Assembly (NCBI GenBank): GCA_032358255.1
Contig: JAULBX010027130.1
Coordinates: 1 to 40,739 of the forward strand
Origin: Heterotrichella gracilis
Lineage: Eukaryota > Sar > Xanthophyceae > Tribonematales > Xanthonemataceae
DNA: 40,739 bases
Reading direction: 5' to 3'
Positions within the stretch are counted from its first letter, which is position 1. Each line of letters starts with the position of its first letter. Positions 31,914-40,739 of this stretch are shown in pieces. Below the pieces are notes generated by a model. It was not told the DNA's origin. It did not search any database and saw nothing but the letters and a program-made list of their open reading frames with translations. Position numbers and translations under genes: made by a program.

Positions 31914-32395
31914 CAAAGGGTTTGTACCCCAGTGGCGCCAAGCCTGAGCTGTTGAGCAAGACGTGCTAACCCTTTGCTAGGGCTTTGAAAATGCAAGGCA
32001 TTGATTGCGTGGGACTAGGCTGTTGTGCTCTTCCTGGGTGGCGAAAGCGTGGTAGCAAGTGTTGCGCACCACACACCTGCAGCATGCCCGGCATGCAAAA
32101 CGCACCAGCCAAGGATGTTGACCGGGCAAATGGTGCAGCACACGTGTGTTTGCTGCCTACATGTGCTACCAAGGGCAGGGCCGAGTAGCGGGTGCTTGTG
32201 CAAGGCTGACCGCCACTGTTGCTGTGCTGCTGGAATGCTCGTAGACAAACGACGTGACGCTATTAGAAAACAAATGCATGTTTGCTTGCGGCCTGGCAGA
32301 GCTGTTTACTGGGAACTGTTACAGCATCATGGGTCGGACTGTTGTAGGCCATTTGCACTATGTCGCACTGGCTGTTGGCCAAGCCTACGGCTTCC

Positions 32396-32400
32396 TGTAA
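32396..32400 (+). promoter_or_regulatory. Putative TGTAA polyadenylation signal, PWP1
   Basis: First TGTAA seen after the PWP1 stop at 31913, 483 nt downstream, close to the spacing in the M3 gene and gene 4. Confidence 0.45.
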
Positions 32401-32421
32401 ACCGAGAATAGAAGAAGAGCG

Positions 32422-32485
32422 TTGGTTACCTTGACAAATTGACAATGTCTTGTTTGGTTACCATGACAAATTGGCAATATCTTGT
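32422..32485. repeat. 32-bp tandem duplication
   Basis: Two adjacent 32-base copies, each starting TTGGTTACC and ending ATCTTGT or GTCTTGT, differ at a few positions. They are intergenic. Confidence 0.9.
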
Positions 32486-32950
32486 TTGGTGCTGAGGGGG
32501 CACCAGCCAGGCTGGTAAGTGCGTGTCTTGTCCGGCTCCCATTTGGAGACCCCTAAACTGCATAGTTAGGTTGTCCACAAAGAATCTATGGAGGCTGGGG
32601 AGTATGCCCAGTGCATCTCTCGCCATGGTGTGAGCAAATTCTTGAGCTGTGATCTGCTTCAACGGGACATAACCCTAACCATCTAGGTCACCCCACAGTG
32701 GGCGGAATGCAGCAGGGTGTAGGGCCGTATCCAGCGGGTAAACTTCAAGGTGTTTTGCACGCTTTCAGGGGGTAATTGCAGCGGGTGAGAGCAGGTTCTG
32801 CAGCGGGTACCGGTAGGCATGCACCTGCAATGCATGCATGCATCCCACCCACCCGCCGTACCCTACGCACCTTCCGACCGTGTTGTTTGCCCAGCAAGTC
32901 ACTAACACGCTGGTATCCAGCGGGTTTTCCAGTCTAGTTATTATCTTAGT

Positions 32951-33022
32951 ACCCTTGCCAGGAATCGGGAAAGGCCCTTTGCCAGGAAAGTGGCCCTTTG
33001 CCAGGAAAAGGCCCTTCGCTGG
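32951..33022. repeat. Short minisatellite, unit about 18-23 bp
   Basis: Three full units and one partial unit containing CCCTTTGCCAGGAA follow each other with different short spacers. They are intergenic. Confidence 0.85.
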
Positions 33023-33424
33023 TCCTGCTCTGCTGCTGCTGTTATGCTGGTGCCTTCTACCGTGGGTGGGTGCTCGGCTGCCTCGGTCGCGGCACAGGAG
33101 TCCTATACAGGCTGACAAGCTTAATAGTTGCCAGTATCTATAGTTGATAGTACTGTCGCAAAAGTTGTGACGAAAGTGTCTGCTGGCCTCGCACAGAGTG
33201 TTCCCTAAAGTCGAGGCTGCTTGATAGCCCAACTCTCAGCCTTCTACAGAAGAATTGTCAGCACCAAATGATACGTACGTTCTCATTATGTATAAACTTC
33301 AGTACCTAGAACCCATTGCCACCAAGGTCATTGAATATGAAAATGCATGTCCTTGATGTGCAGGTAGTGTCTTCCTGGTCATGTTTGTGTGAAGGAACAA
33401 CCCACCAACCCCACTTGAGCAACC

Positions 33425-34965
33425 ATGAGTGCCCCACAAGGTTTACCCCGCATTTACTTTCGTGCAATAAGCGCTCGAAAGCACCTTGTCGCCTACTCTG
33501 CGTATATTAGCACTTGCGTTGTCACTGAAGTGCTCCCAGTGCGTATATGCTTTAAGCTTTCTTGTGTGTGTGGCGTTTTTGGGTATGAGACCAAGGTTGG
33601 AATCAGCAATCCCCACAGGAAGTTTTTTGCGATTATGTTTGCCCTACCCCTTGCAATGCAGGCCGACATTCTGCCTACGACCTGACAAATTACCCCAACA
33701 ATACGCAAAATCCTGCACATGATGGGCACCCCCAACACGCCAACACCAATATCTTTCCATTGGCCCCCCCAAATGGGTACCCAAACATCGAAAACACCAA
33801 CTATGGCCTTGCACAGGTGACTATCGAAACCACTTGTGGACGTACATGTCATACGCATGGTGGTTGTGCGTGGGGTTGTATGGATAGAGCTTTTGTGGGT
33901 GATGTTTGTCAGCAACAATGCTAAAAGTACCAAAACGCCTGCTCCACTGCCCAAGCAAAATTACATATGTTTTGATAATAAATTATGGTATGTGGCCATT
34001 AGGGGCATGGCATTACATACAATGTTAATGTTGCCATCCACATGGGGCCCCTTCCTGTGGCAATCATGGCATACACTCACATGCTAAAACACCGTATGTT
34101 ATCACGCCCAACACATACGGCACCAATTGCGGAGCTCAGCCCGTGTATACTAGCAACACACTGGGTAGAGGTCTAGAGGGGCCACGCCCCAACACATATG
34201 GTCGAATGATGTGCTAAGTGTTTTACTCCGGCCACATGCACTTAGATGGTGCCCACATGACAATTACAACCCATAATGCAATTGCGTGACGCTAACCTCT
34301 GGCCCTACATGCATTGTATGGTATATAGCAATTGTTAATTATGAAACGAAAATTAAAATACAACTTTGGAGAACAAGTCGCGCTCTGACCAGCCCCGTGC
34401 CACCACATGCAGCCCGACAGTGGCGCTCCACCACCACATGCGGGCTACCCCAACACCGGCAGCTACCCCCCAGCCGACCATCCACCATTCACGACGCCCC
34501 AAAGACTGTTGCCGATGGCCCAAATTCCATCGGCCACGACAATACATTGCAATGGTTAGTTGGTGGATTGTGGACTAATGCATGATGGGTTTCATGGTGG
34601 AGATGTAAATCATGCAAGTTTAGATGGGGTATGGGTGTTGTGATGCAACGTATGACGTGTGCTTGTTTGCATCAAGTATTCCCGTTGTCAGGCTTGTGTG
34701 TATGTTGTGCCTCTTGTGTACCGGCATTGTTGTCGTTCCAATGGAATGTCCACGAGTGAGCAATGTCAAGGTCGCCTTCATGTGTCATGTTCCAGCTGGT
34801 ACCAGCCCCACAATGTTGCACTCCATTGCATGGCGTTGCCGCAGCCAAGCTTTGCACATTATAATGTATACAAGCAGTAATACATCTTCTTTCTATATTT
34901 GCAGCTTGGAAGGCATGCTTGCTTGCTGCTATATCTTCTTACATTGTTGCAAAGAGTGCAACTAG
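33425..34965 (+). CDS. Probable CYSTM-type small protein: Pro/Tyr/Asn-rich with Cys-rich tail (about 145 aa, 5 exons)
   Basis: Exons: 33425-33440, 33662-33816, 34413-34554, 34692-34755 and 34905-34965. Phases agree throughout, giving about 145 residues. The start MSAPQG is followed by a low-complexity region with NYPNNTQNP, NGYPNIENTNYG, HAGYPNTGSYPPADHPP and similar. The last exon encodes LEGMLACCYIFLHCCKECN and a stop. A Pro/Gly/Tyr-rich N-terminus with a short Cys-studded hydrophobic C-terminal segment is the layout of CYSTM proteins, tail-anchored plasma-membrane proteins linked to stress tolerance in plants and fungi. Exon 4 (LCVCCASCVPALL) is the least certain; it was chosen on phase and splice sites alone. 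A related Asn-Thr-Tyr-Gly-coding stretch at about 34060-34215 lies in intron 3 and may be another exon or an echo. The DNA is less GC-rich than the genes to the left. Confidence 0.42.
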
Positions 34966-36183
34966 TGCATCGAAGAGGACGACACCAAGTAGGCCCTAGC
35001 GTAGCTTGATGATCCAGGATATGCCAAGCGGACAGAGTGCTCTTTCTACCCATGCCAACCAACTGCGATGAATAAGTTCTTTAATTCTGCCCCAAGCACA
35101 TATTGTGCAAGATGCTCACACCACGCGTCTGCGGGCTGACAGGGTGTTGCAGTGCGCAGGCTCTCGAGATCACTTACGCATGACCGCCCTTGTGGGCGCT
35201 TTCGGCTTGCATTTTGTTAGCCCCCAAAACCCCTTGCATGTATTGTGCCTCGAGTCCATTTCTCGCGCTGTCACACTTTTATATTTCCCGCCATACCCAA
35301 CCGATCATGGCCTTATCGCGTTCTTATCACATTTGGACATACCTTTTAAAACTTTGTGAAATGCGTGCCGAATACAAGTCATGCGTATGCTGTCAGCTCA
35401 ATTTTAACTTCAAGTTTCACATATGAATGTTGCCTTATTCAAGACATTGTCATTGACAAGAGCCCGACTCGGACACATTGTGGTTTTTGCGTTCTTTTGC
35501 GTCAGGGCACAAATTTTGGTCCAGTAGATGTTCAACAATTGTATCGGATAGGTAATTATTCTGCCGTCATGATCCTTGAAGAGGCAGCTTTTTATGTTGG
35601 GTCAAACACCGAGGCACCAATAAATTTGCCAATTTCGCTTACCGTGGGTGTAAACAAATTGAGATTTGTCTTACCTCAGTTGTTGAAGGCTGCTGGCAGT
35701 GGTATGGAGGGTGGAGCATTTACATTAGAATCTAATGTATACACGCTGGAATTCAATCATAGTATGCACTTGTCTGTGCCGAGTGCATTAAAAGGGGCAG
35801 AATCTGATCATGAATGCAATGCCATGTGATTGCATTAGGCTGTGCAATGGCCATTGTAGCGTGATAATGGTAACCGAGACACTAGCGACAGTAATTCAAC
35901 TTGGAGGTGTTGGACTTGTGCTGGCTCTTGCTCAGCTTTATATGCCTCGTTGCAACGGCGTTCTAGACCGTTCCAAGTTTCATGGTTACTGGACACGTTG
36001 CATGCGGCATGCTCCAGCGTAGATGCATAGGAACCCTCTCCAAGAATGATCGGAGGTTCCAGCTACACCACGCATTGCCTAGAGGCTTCTAGAGCCAGCA
36101 TCCTCCTTTATATTGCATTGCGCCAGTAAACCCTAATGAAGGGTATTGAAGGAATATAATTATCAATAACAGATTTTATCCTC
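34966..36183. other. AT-richer intergenic region with one long open frame
   Basis: Apart from the open frame at 35356-35829, described separately, nothing here could be assembled into a gene. The region follows the CYSTM-like gene and faces the 3' end of the minus-strand gene at 36184. Confidence 0.4.
35356..35829 (+). CDS. Unassigned 157-codon open frame
   Basis: A long open frame in AT-rich DNA. From about residue 51, after a TTTGCGTCAG acceptor-like site near 35505, it has ordinary globular composition: NFGPVDVQQLYRIGNYSAV, then INLPISLTVGVNKLRFVLPQ and FTLESNVYTLEFNHSMHLSV. The alternating hydrophobic pattern suggests beta strands. No family is recognised, and no partner exons were fixed. 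It could be one exon of a larger plus-strand gene or part of an old element. Confidence 0.28.
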   Translation: MKCVPNTSHAYAVSSILTSSFTYECCLIQDIVIDKSPTRTHCGFCVLLRQGTNFGPVDVQQLYRIGNYSAVMILEEAAFYVGSNTEAPINLPISLTVGVNKLRFVLPQLLKAAGSGMEGGAFTLESNVYTLEFNHSMHLSVPSALKGAESDHECNAM

Positions 36184-37657
36184 TTACATTGAATTTCCTC
36201 CCCCATTGAGGGCATTGCCAGTCCCCAGACAATATATTGCATGATGGGATGCGACGACAGGTTGAGGTGGCCAGCCTTCCTGTCTGAATGATGGATATAG
36301 CATGCTATTTGAGCACAGCGCTTCCACACCACCATGGCCCAGGCTCTTGCACACCACCCCCACCCAGTTACTCACTGGCCTTGAGGGAAGGCCAGCCTCA
36401 CATTGCTGGTGACCGCCTGACCTTGTGAGTCCTCAAACACCACATCGTTGACCCTCAAACTCCTTACAAACATAGCTGGCTGACTCCAAATGCCCTGGAG
36501 TGCTCCCAACTTGTTGATGGTTGGCAGGCTGAGAGTCCTCACTCCTGCCATAACCCGCAGCTCGCCAGTTCTGCCCCAGAGCTGCCCCTTGGCCTGTGCA
36601 GCAACAGTGAAGGGCTCCTCATCATCCTCCTCCGATGCGCTCCACACGAGATATTTCCAGCACGAGCCTGCCGTGCCCGTGACCGCACCCCTCTAACAGA
36701 TCGCGGCGCAAATGGATTTCCTGTGCTGTGTCCCCGGGATTGAATCCCCTCCGAATGAATCCCTCTTGACCCACCCCATCCCATTCCATGGTCGCCACCC
36801 GTGTGCCCACTGCAACTGGCGGATAGGTGACGGTACGAGTGCCGGTGCCTGCCTGGTCCCTCTGGACCCCCATTCCCAACTTTGCACCACCACCAGCGTT
36901 GGAGGCGTGCACCCCAGGATTGGCCGCGCTGCTTGGGCATGCTGCGTGGGTCTGCTGGAAGTCCTCCAGTATGGTGCTGGCAGCTGCATACCTGGTAGGC
37001 AGGTGGCAGCACTTCCTCCCAGTCACGGTTCCAAACACCAGCTTCTCTGGTTGGGGCTGCGGCTGCTCCTGGTTGCAATCCAGCTCAAAGCGCAACGCCA
37101 GGGGATCCAACACCATGCAGGTGCAGTTGGGCTGGGCTTTGCAGCCGCGGCATCGCCCCGTAGCGGTCGGCACCAGGCTGCAGCTGACAGCGGTGACATT
37201 GATGCAAACCTGCAATATACATGCATTGATCAGTCCGCCAGCATGGCCCTTGAGCACACAAAGGACAGTGATTTTGTTGCGTGCGATATGAGAATGAATT
37301 ATGGTAAGGCAAAGTAAATTTGCACTTAAAGAAAGAATAGTCTAAAGTGCACAATGCACCACCCGCCTCAAGATTGCTGCCTACCTGTAGGGGTTTCTTA
37401 GCCAATTTAGTTTGCCAAAAACGTATCATAATTAGTATATTTTTAGTTTGCACACGGCCTACCTGTCCGGGTTGGGTGCAGCACACACCCAGTAACGCCT
37501 TCAAGTGCAGGTCGCCTGTGACTGCACTGCCGAATTGGGGCTTGCGCATAGGTATCCGCTGGCGGAAATCGAGCAGTACAGAATGGTGCAGCCTGGCTGA
37601 GGCGGTGCTGAGCCCCTTGAAGCCGGGAGCAGCTGCAGCGATACGGGCACGCGTTTC
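36184..37657 (-). CDS. Unrecognised Cys-rich minus-strand gene with a frame disruption
   Basis: Minus-strand pieces: about 37657-37463, 37209 to about 36640, about 36665-36376, and 36283-36184. The 37463/37209 junction is phase 0 with a GTAGGC donor and a TATTGCAG acceptor. The 36376/36283 junction is phase 2 with a consensus GTGAGTAA donor. The N-terminal part reads GFKGLSTASARLHHSVLLDF, RKPQFGSAVTGDLHLKALL, then GVCCTQPGQ joined to VCINVTAVSCSLV. It continues with a run of cysteines (CRGCKAQPNCTCMVLD, RKCCHLP) typical of secreted disulphide-bonded proteins. Around 36640-36665 coding potential moves to another frame (RLVLEIS in one, VWSASEEDDEEPFTV in the next) without a good intron, so there is a real frameshift, a missed short intron or a sequencing error. 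It ends GGGNSM at 36184. The 5' end is not fixed. No family is recognised; a pherophorin link was considered and not supported. Confidence 0.4.
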
Positions 37658-38201
37658 CTCTCAGGAACCCCTGCACAGTAGCATGGATAGAGGTGTTCAT
37701 TGAAATGCGTTCAAGCAACATATTGTTTGGTTAGCAGTAGCCATGCAAATGAGGTGCCAAGCAGGGGTTGCGGTGTCGGTTGTGGGGGGGGTAGCCGTGA
37801 GCACACTCCACAAGGGAAATGGGGGATCAGAACGAGGAACTGTGAATGCCAGCGCACAATACAAGATCCTTCAATTGCGCCACACCAGACCCTAGCCAGG
37901 CCTCCTCCCAAGAAGCCGCCCTCCCCTAGTTCCTCGCCAATGGCCGCGTGCCGGATCTCAAGCAACAAGCTGACATGCAAATTTATATAGATGTGGCAAA
38001 TGTTAAGATTGAGCGTCAAGCAATAAATACCCTGTCAATTACAATATTTACCGCATGTATGCCATATAGCCTACGTATGGCATGACATGGTGGACCAGCC
38101 CCTGTAGACTGTGTCTTACATGGCGAGGTGTGGCAATGTAGCAGATTAAGTTGATTTATATTCTGGCATAAATTTCGGTTTACATTTTCAAATTGCTGTA
38201 G
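37658..38201. other. Region without a supported gene
   Basis: Open frames on both strands at 37700-38019 are Pro-rich or overlap each other and have no splice support. The first exon of the minus-strand Cys-rich gene should lie here, but I could not identify a start or signal peptide. Confidence 0.35.
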
Positions 38202-38549
38202 AGGAACGCGGACAAATTTGCCTTGACCAAGCGATGGTCAATGAAGTGGCTGCGCTGCGCCCATGGGTTATGCAAGCACTTGATGGACGTGAGACCTTGC
38301 TAGATTTACCTGTAGTTGTTAACAGTCCTGTCCCCACAGTAGTTGGGACAGCCACAGCATCGCCAAAACCCTTGCTGTTGCCTTTCTTGTCCCCAGGGGA
38401 TTCCTGATGCACTGATGGACCAGCTGCGATTTTCTCGGAAGGTGGTCCAAAGCACGACCTCCAACCTGCACCAGTGGGGCCCTGTTCAAGCGTTGGTGCA
38501 CTCTGGTGCCAACTTTGTTGACAATTTGGAATTGCTTAGGGGTTGTTAG
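38202..38549 (+). CDS. Possible two-exon coding fragment, unassigned
   Basis: Bases 38202-38288 follow TTGCTGTAG and end at a GTGAGA donor. Bases 38397-38549 follow TTGTCCCCAG and end at a stop. Both are phase 0 and open. The joined peptide includes NADKFALTKRWSMKWLRC and GIPDALMDQLRFSRKVVQ. No family is recognised, and the upstream exons are unknown. Confidence 0.22.
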
Positions 38550-38718
38550 AGCTGTTTAGGGTTTAAGGCTCGGGGTTTAGCAGGGGCGGGTTTAGCAGGG
38601 GCGGGCACCTCAGTCTCATGTGCACACGCCGCTCAGGTGTGCACAATACCCTAAACCCTAGAAAACTAACCGCGGTCCACTCCTGCAACTCCGCAACGTA
38701 ATCTGACTCTATTTGCAG

Positions 38719-38912
38719 CCGGTGCAACATTGGATCTAGAGGTAGCTCTGGTATCCCGAGTTAGCTGCTCCTGTACGAACAGTTGCAATGAGGACAGGCC
38801 CGGAGCTTCCTTGTGTAAGGAAGCTTGCTTGCCACAAAACCGTGCACCACCCACTCAGCACTCAGCACTCAGCACTAGTATTAGCCCAGTGGGCAAGCCT
38901 CGACCAGGCCAG
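38719..38912 (+). CDS. Possible Cys-rich exon, unassigned
   Basis: This stretch follows a good acceptor (CTATTTGCAG) and ends at a GTACTA donor, with phase 1 entry and phase 0 exit. It encodes ATLDLEVALVSRVSCSCTNS followed by CNED, LCKEACLPQ and a Ser/Pro-rich end. The closely spaced cysteines suggest an extracellular module. It might belong with the fragment at 38202-38549, but that fragment ends in a stop, so alternative splicing or a different gene would be needed. Confidence 0.25.
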
Positions 38913-39326
38913 GTACTACCTTCAAGGCCATATGCCAGCAGGCACTGAAACTCATGCACTGTACACCATGCGGCTTAGGTAACGGCAACGTAAGCTAATT
39001 GATCCAAGTCCTCACCCTTTGGTATCGAAGTCTGCATGAAGCTTTGCTTGGCTTCTGGACCACCCTCCATTCAGGACAGGGTTGACAGGACAGGGGGGTT
39101 CGTCTGTGCAATGAAACGGTCCCCGTACTATCGTGGAGAGGGGTTTGCGTTTTGCAAAGAGTCGTTGCTCCTATATCACTGGAAAGGACTGGGGTTGCCA
39201 CCCTGAGGACGTGAATAACCCTGGGATAACCTTTCGGTTTGACCTGGAGTTACGCAAGCATGCATAAACAGCCTAGCCACCCAGAGTGCGAGAGCAGATA
39301 AAGGTCCAATCGGAAACATCTGGCGC
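38913..39326. other. Intergenic or intronic DNA, nothing recognised
   Basis: No open frame with splice support or a recognisable protein was seen. The minus-strand frame at 38995-39201 is short and unremarkable. Confidence 0.4.
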
Positions 39327-39728
39327 ATGCCCAACGTCGTTAACGCCACCTATGAGGCAACTCGGGTCGCTATCGACAGTGCTGTTGTTGGCATCAACTG
39401 TCAGTGTCGACGGACAAAGCCCTGGAAAGCGAGAGCGCGGGAAAACTGGACAATTTCGTCTACCTGCAGTCCAGTAAATTTCGTGACTGAGGCTCAACTT
39501 TACTGCACCCAGTTCCAAGGGGGGGCTACTTTACTATCACCGCAAGTTCTTGGCCATGGGCATGATCGAGCCACAGGCATGGTTTTCGTGCCAGTGGGCG
39601 GGGTAGAAGTACCCAGTACTCACCTCTACGCATTGCAAGACCCAACCATACGCGTTTCTACGTCCCTGCTTGCAAAGAGCCGTTGCATGCATCCCACCCA
39701 TTGCATACGTCATCACCAACCCTGGTAG
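39327..39728 (+). CDS. Unassigned 133-codon open frame
   Basis: An ATG-initiated open frame with mixed composition, including NVVNATYEATRVAIDSAVVG, LLSPQVLGHGHDRATGMVFV and PVGGVEVPSTHLYALQ. No family is recognised. In an overlapping frame, an ATG near 39351 starts a short signal-peptide-like run (STVLLLASTVSVDG), so it is unclear which frame, if either, is translated. Confidence 0.22.
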   Translation: MPNVVNATYEATRVAIDSAVVGINCQCRRTKPWKARARENWTISSTCSPVNFVTEAQLYCTQFQGGATLLSPQVLGHGHDRATGMVFVPVGGVEVPSTHLYALQDPTIRVSTSLLAKSRCMHPTHCIRHHQPW

Positions 39729-39801
39729 CATGCTGCCTCCCGCACCCCACCGCCACCACCACCCCTCCATGAACACGTAACGCCGTCCAGCGACAGCTGC
39801 A

Positions 39802-40443
39802 ATGTGGTGGCGGGGACTGGCGGCGGTGCTGTGGCTGTGGCTGTGGGTGGGTCACGCCCAGGCAGCAAGCCCGGCAGTGCCTTGGGCGCTGTACCACAAC
39901 AGCGCAGTAATCATGGGGTATTTCCAGGCAGCTGCGAAGCAATCGCCCAAGTTTATACGGTGCGCATTGCACCGAGACGGTTTTCCCAGTGGTAGGATCG
40001 GGCTTGGCTATCATGCTGCATATGCATGCATTAGCTGCTTGGAGTGGTTTTCTGTATGCATGCGGGCTGTTATCCCCGTGTATCGCACCGTGAGTACAAT
40101 ATGCCGTCGTCGCAATGGTTCGAATTTACACTGCACTCGTGTCCTGTGTTGGTACAACTACAAAGTGCACCTGATGCACCAAGGCACAAGACACATATAT
40201 AACAGCATGCAGCAACCAGCGCGCATGCATCCCGCTGCCGAGCCTTGGCATCGCTGCACAATATTTAACCTAAGAAGGGAATTGCACCCGCCCCATCCGG
40301 GTGAACCCTGGCCTAGCTGCACAAAAGCTTGCTGCCCACAGTCACCAGGGTCCGCCACACTAGGGCGTGGGTTTAGGTTTCCAATCTGCAGAATAGTGAT
40401 GGGTATCGGCCACGCCGCAGATGAATCACAGGCAACAGTTTGA
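39802..40443 (+). CDS. 5' part of a probable secreted M14 zinc carboxypeptidase
   Basis: Exon 1 is probably 39802-39959. It starts with a Trp/Leu-rich signal peptide (WWRGLAAVLWLWLWVGHAQA, cleavage likely after residue 21). The mature start, ALYHNSAVIMGYFQAAAKQS then PKFIR, matches the start of M14 carboxypeptidases of the D/E/N type, where a YHNY...L....YP.I.R pattern precedes the zinc-binding domain. The exon ends in phase 2 at GTGCGC. The frame happens to stay open to 40443. A phase-matched acceptor at TCTGCAG (40399) would continue with IVMGIGHA, a weak fit to the SIG.S segment. The zinc-binding HxxE and the rest lie beyond the window, so the call rests on about 30 residues. Confidence 0.42.
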   Translation: MWWRGLAAVLWLWLWVGHAQAASPAVPWALYHNSAVIMGYFQAAAKQSPKFIRCALHRDGFPSGRIGLGYHAAYACISCLEWFSVCMRAVIPVYRTVSTICRRRNGSNLHCTRVLCWYNYKVHLMHQGTRHIYNSMQQPARMHPAAEPWHRCTIFNLRRELHPPHPGEPWPSCTKACCPQSPGSATLGRGFRFPICRIVMGIGHAADESQATV

Positions 40444-40739
40444 CTCTCAATTTGCTTTCATATTTTTCATTGCTTATGCATATACATATGGGTACTTAGG
40501 CTCCGTGCATTCCACTCCCAGACGCACGGCCCCACCCCCACCCCACCCCTCCACTCTGTCGAGTACGGTTCCCTCTTATCCCCACCCCACCACAATGCAC
40601 TGCCAGCCACTCCTGTGCAAACGCTGGGAATCCCTGTCGATATTACTGCCCAGCAATTCAGCAAGTAGCAGGAACCTCCACCCACCCACCCATCCCTCCC
40701 CCACCCCTCCACTCTATGAGATATAGCTCCCCCTGATCC
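40444..40739 (+). other. Probable intron of the carboxypeptidase-like gene, cut by the window end
   Basis: Bases up to 40739 are C-rich on the plus strand with repeated CCACCC and CCCTCCACTCT blocks (40539-40556 and again near 40701-40714). No confident exon was recognised. Confidence 0.35.

Larger units (their letters stand above)
31914..33424. other. PWP1 3' region and intergenic DNA with small tandem repeats
   Basis: No gene is supported. PWP1 transcripts probably end near TGTAA at 32396-32400, 483 nt after the stop. Two short tandem repeats lie at 32422-32485 and 32951-33022. Open frames here (for example 32025-32411 +, 32765-33232 -) have skewed, Cys/His-rich composition and no splice support. 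Confidence 0.5.

Noticed and set aside
36184..37657. Pherophorin domain for the Cys-rich minus-strand gene
   Set aside because: Cysteines are present, but the spacing and the flanking motifs I would expect of pherophorins are not seen.

Overview
The window looks like nuclear DNA of a green alga, most likely a core chlorophyte. The genes are broken by many short GT-AG introns, donors are often GTGGGT/GTGAGG/GTAGGG, and coding DNA is GC-rich. The plant-type telomere heptamer TTTAGGG recurs inside introns. TGTAA, the chlorophyte polyadenylation signal, lies about 430-585 nt past the stop of each well-modelled gene. There is no prokaryotic gene organisation, rRNA, convincing tRNA, CRISPR array or intact transposon.

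Layout. Bases 1-409 are an (AAGAA)n purine tract. Bases 410-4693 are a poorly resolved flank with fragments of minus-strand coding sequence (best piece 2830-3474). From 4694 to 31913 the region is gene-dense, with five confident genes: (1) a membrane-anchored SGNH/GDSL-like hydrolase, + strand, 4694-9264, 10 exons; (2) an organelle-targeted M3 oligopeptidase (oligopeptidase A/OOP type), + strand, 10249-16503, 12 exons; (3) an F-box leucine-rich-repeat protein, + strand, 17408-19743, 2 exons; (4) an unrecognised single-pass membrane protein with three 66-72-residue tandem repeats, - strand, 20763-25143, 7 exons, convergent with the F-box gene; (5) the ribosome-biogenesis WD40 protein PWP1, + strand, 27110-31913, 10 exons, divergent from gene 4. 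From 31914 to the end the DNA is more AT-rich and sparser. It holds a probable small CYSTM-type (cysteine-rich tail) gene at 33425-34965, an unrecognised Cys-rich minus-strand gene at 36184-37657 that carries a frame disruption, weak coding fragments at 38.2-39.7 kb, and the first exon of a probable secreted M14 carboxypeptidase at 39802.

The genes share no obvious pathway: two are proteostasis functions (oligopeptidase, F-box), one is ribosome assembly and one is lipid/ester hydrolysis. The most striking feature cuts across them. In at least four genes, introns carry degenerate or near-intact copies ('echoes') of the edge of the adjacent exon, often including its splice site. One echo is a 51-nt in-frame copy with both splice sites intact inside the oligopeptidase gene. 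Another case is a triplicated catalytic-serine exon in the SGNH gene. The in-frame tandem repeats of gene 4 may be the coding counterpart of the same process. Exon boundaries were placed by eye from reading-frame, phase and splice-site agreement; no transcript data were available.
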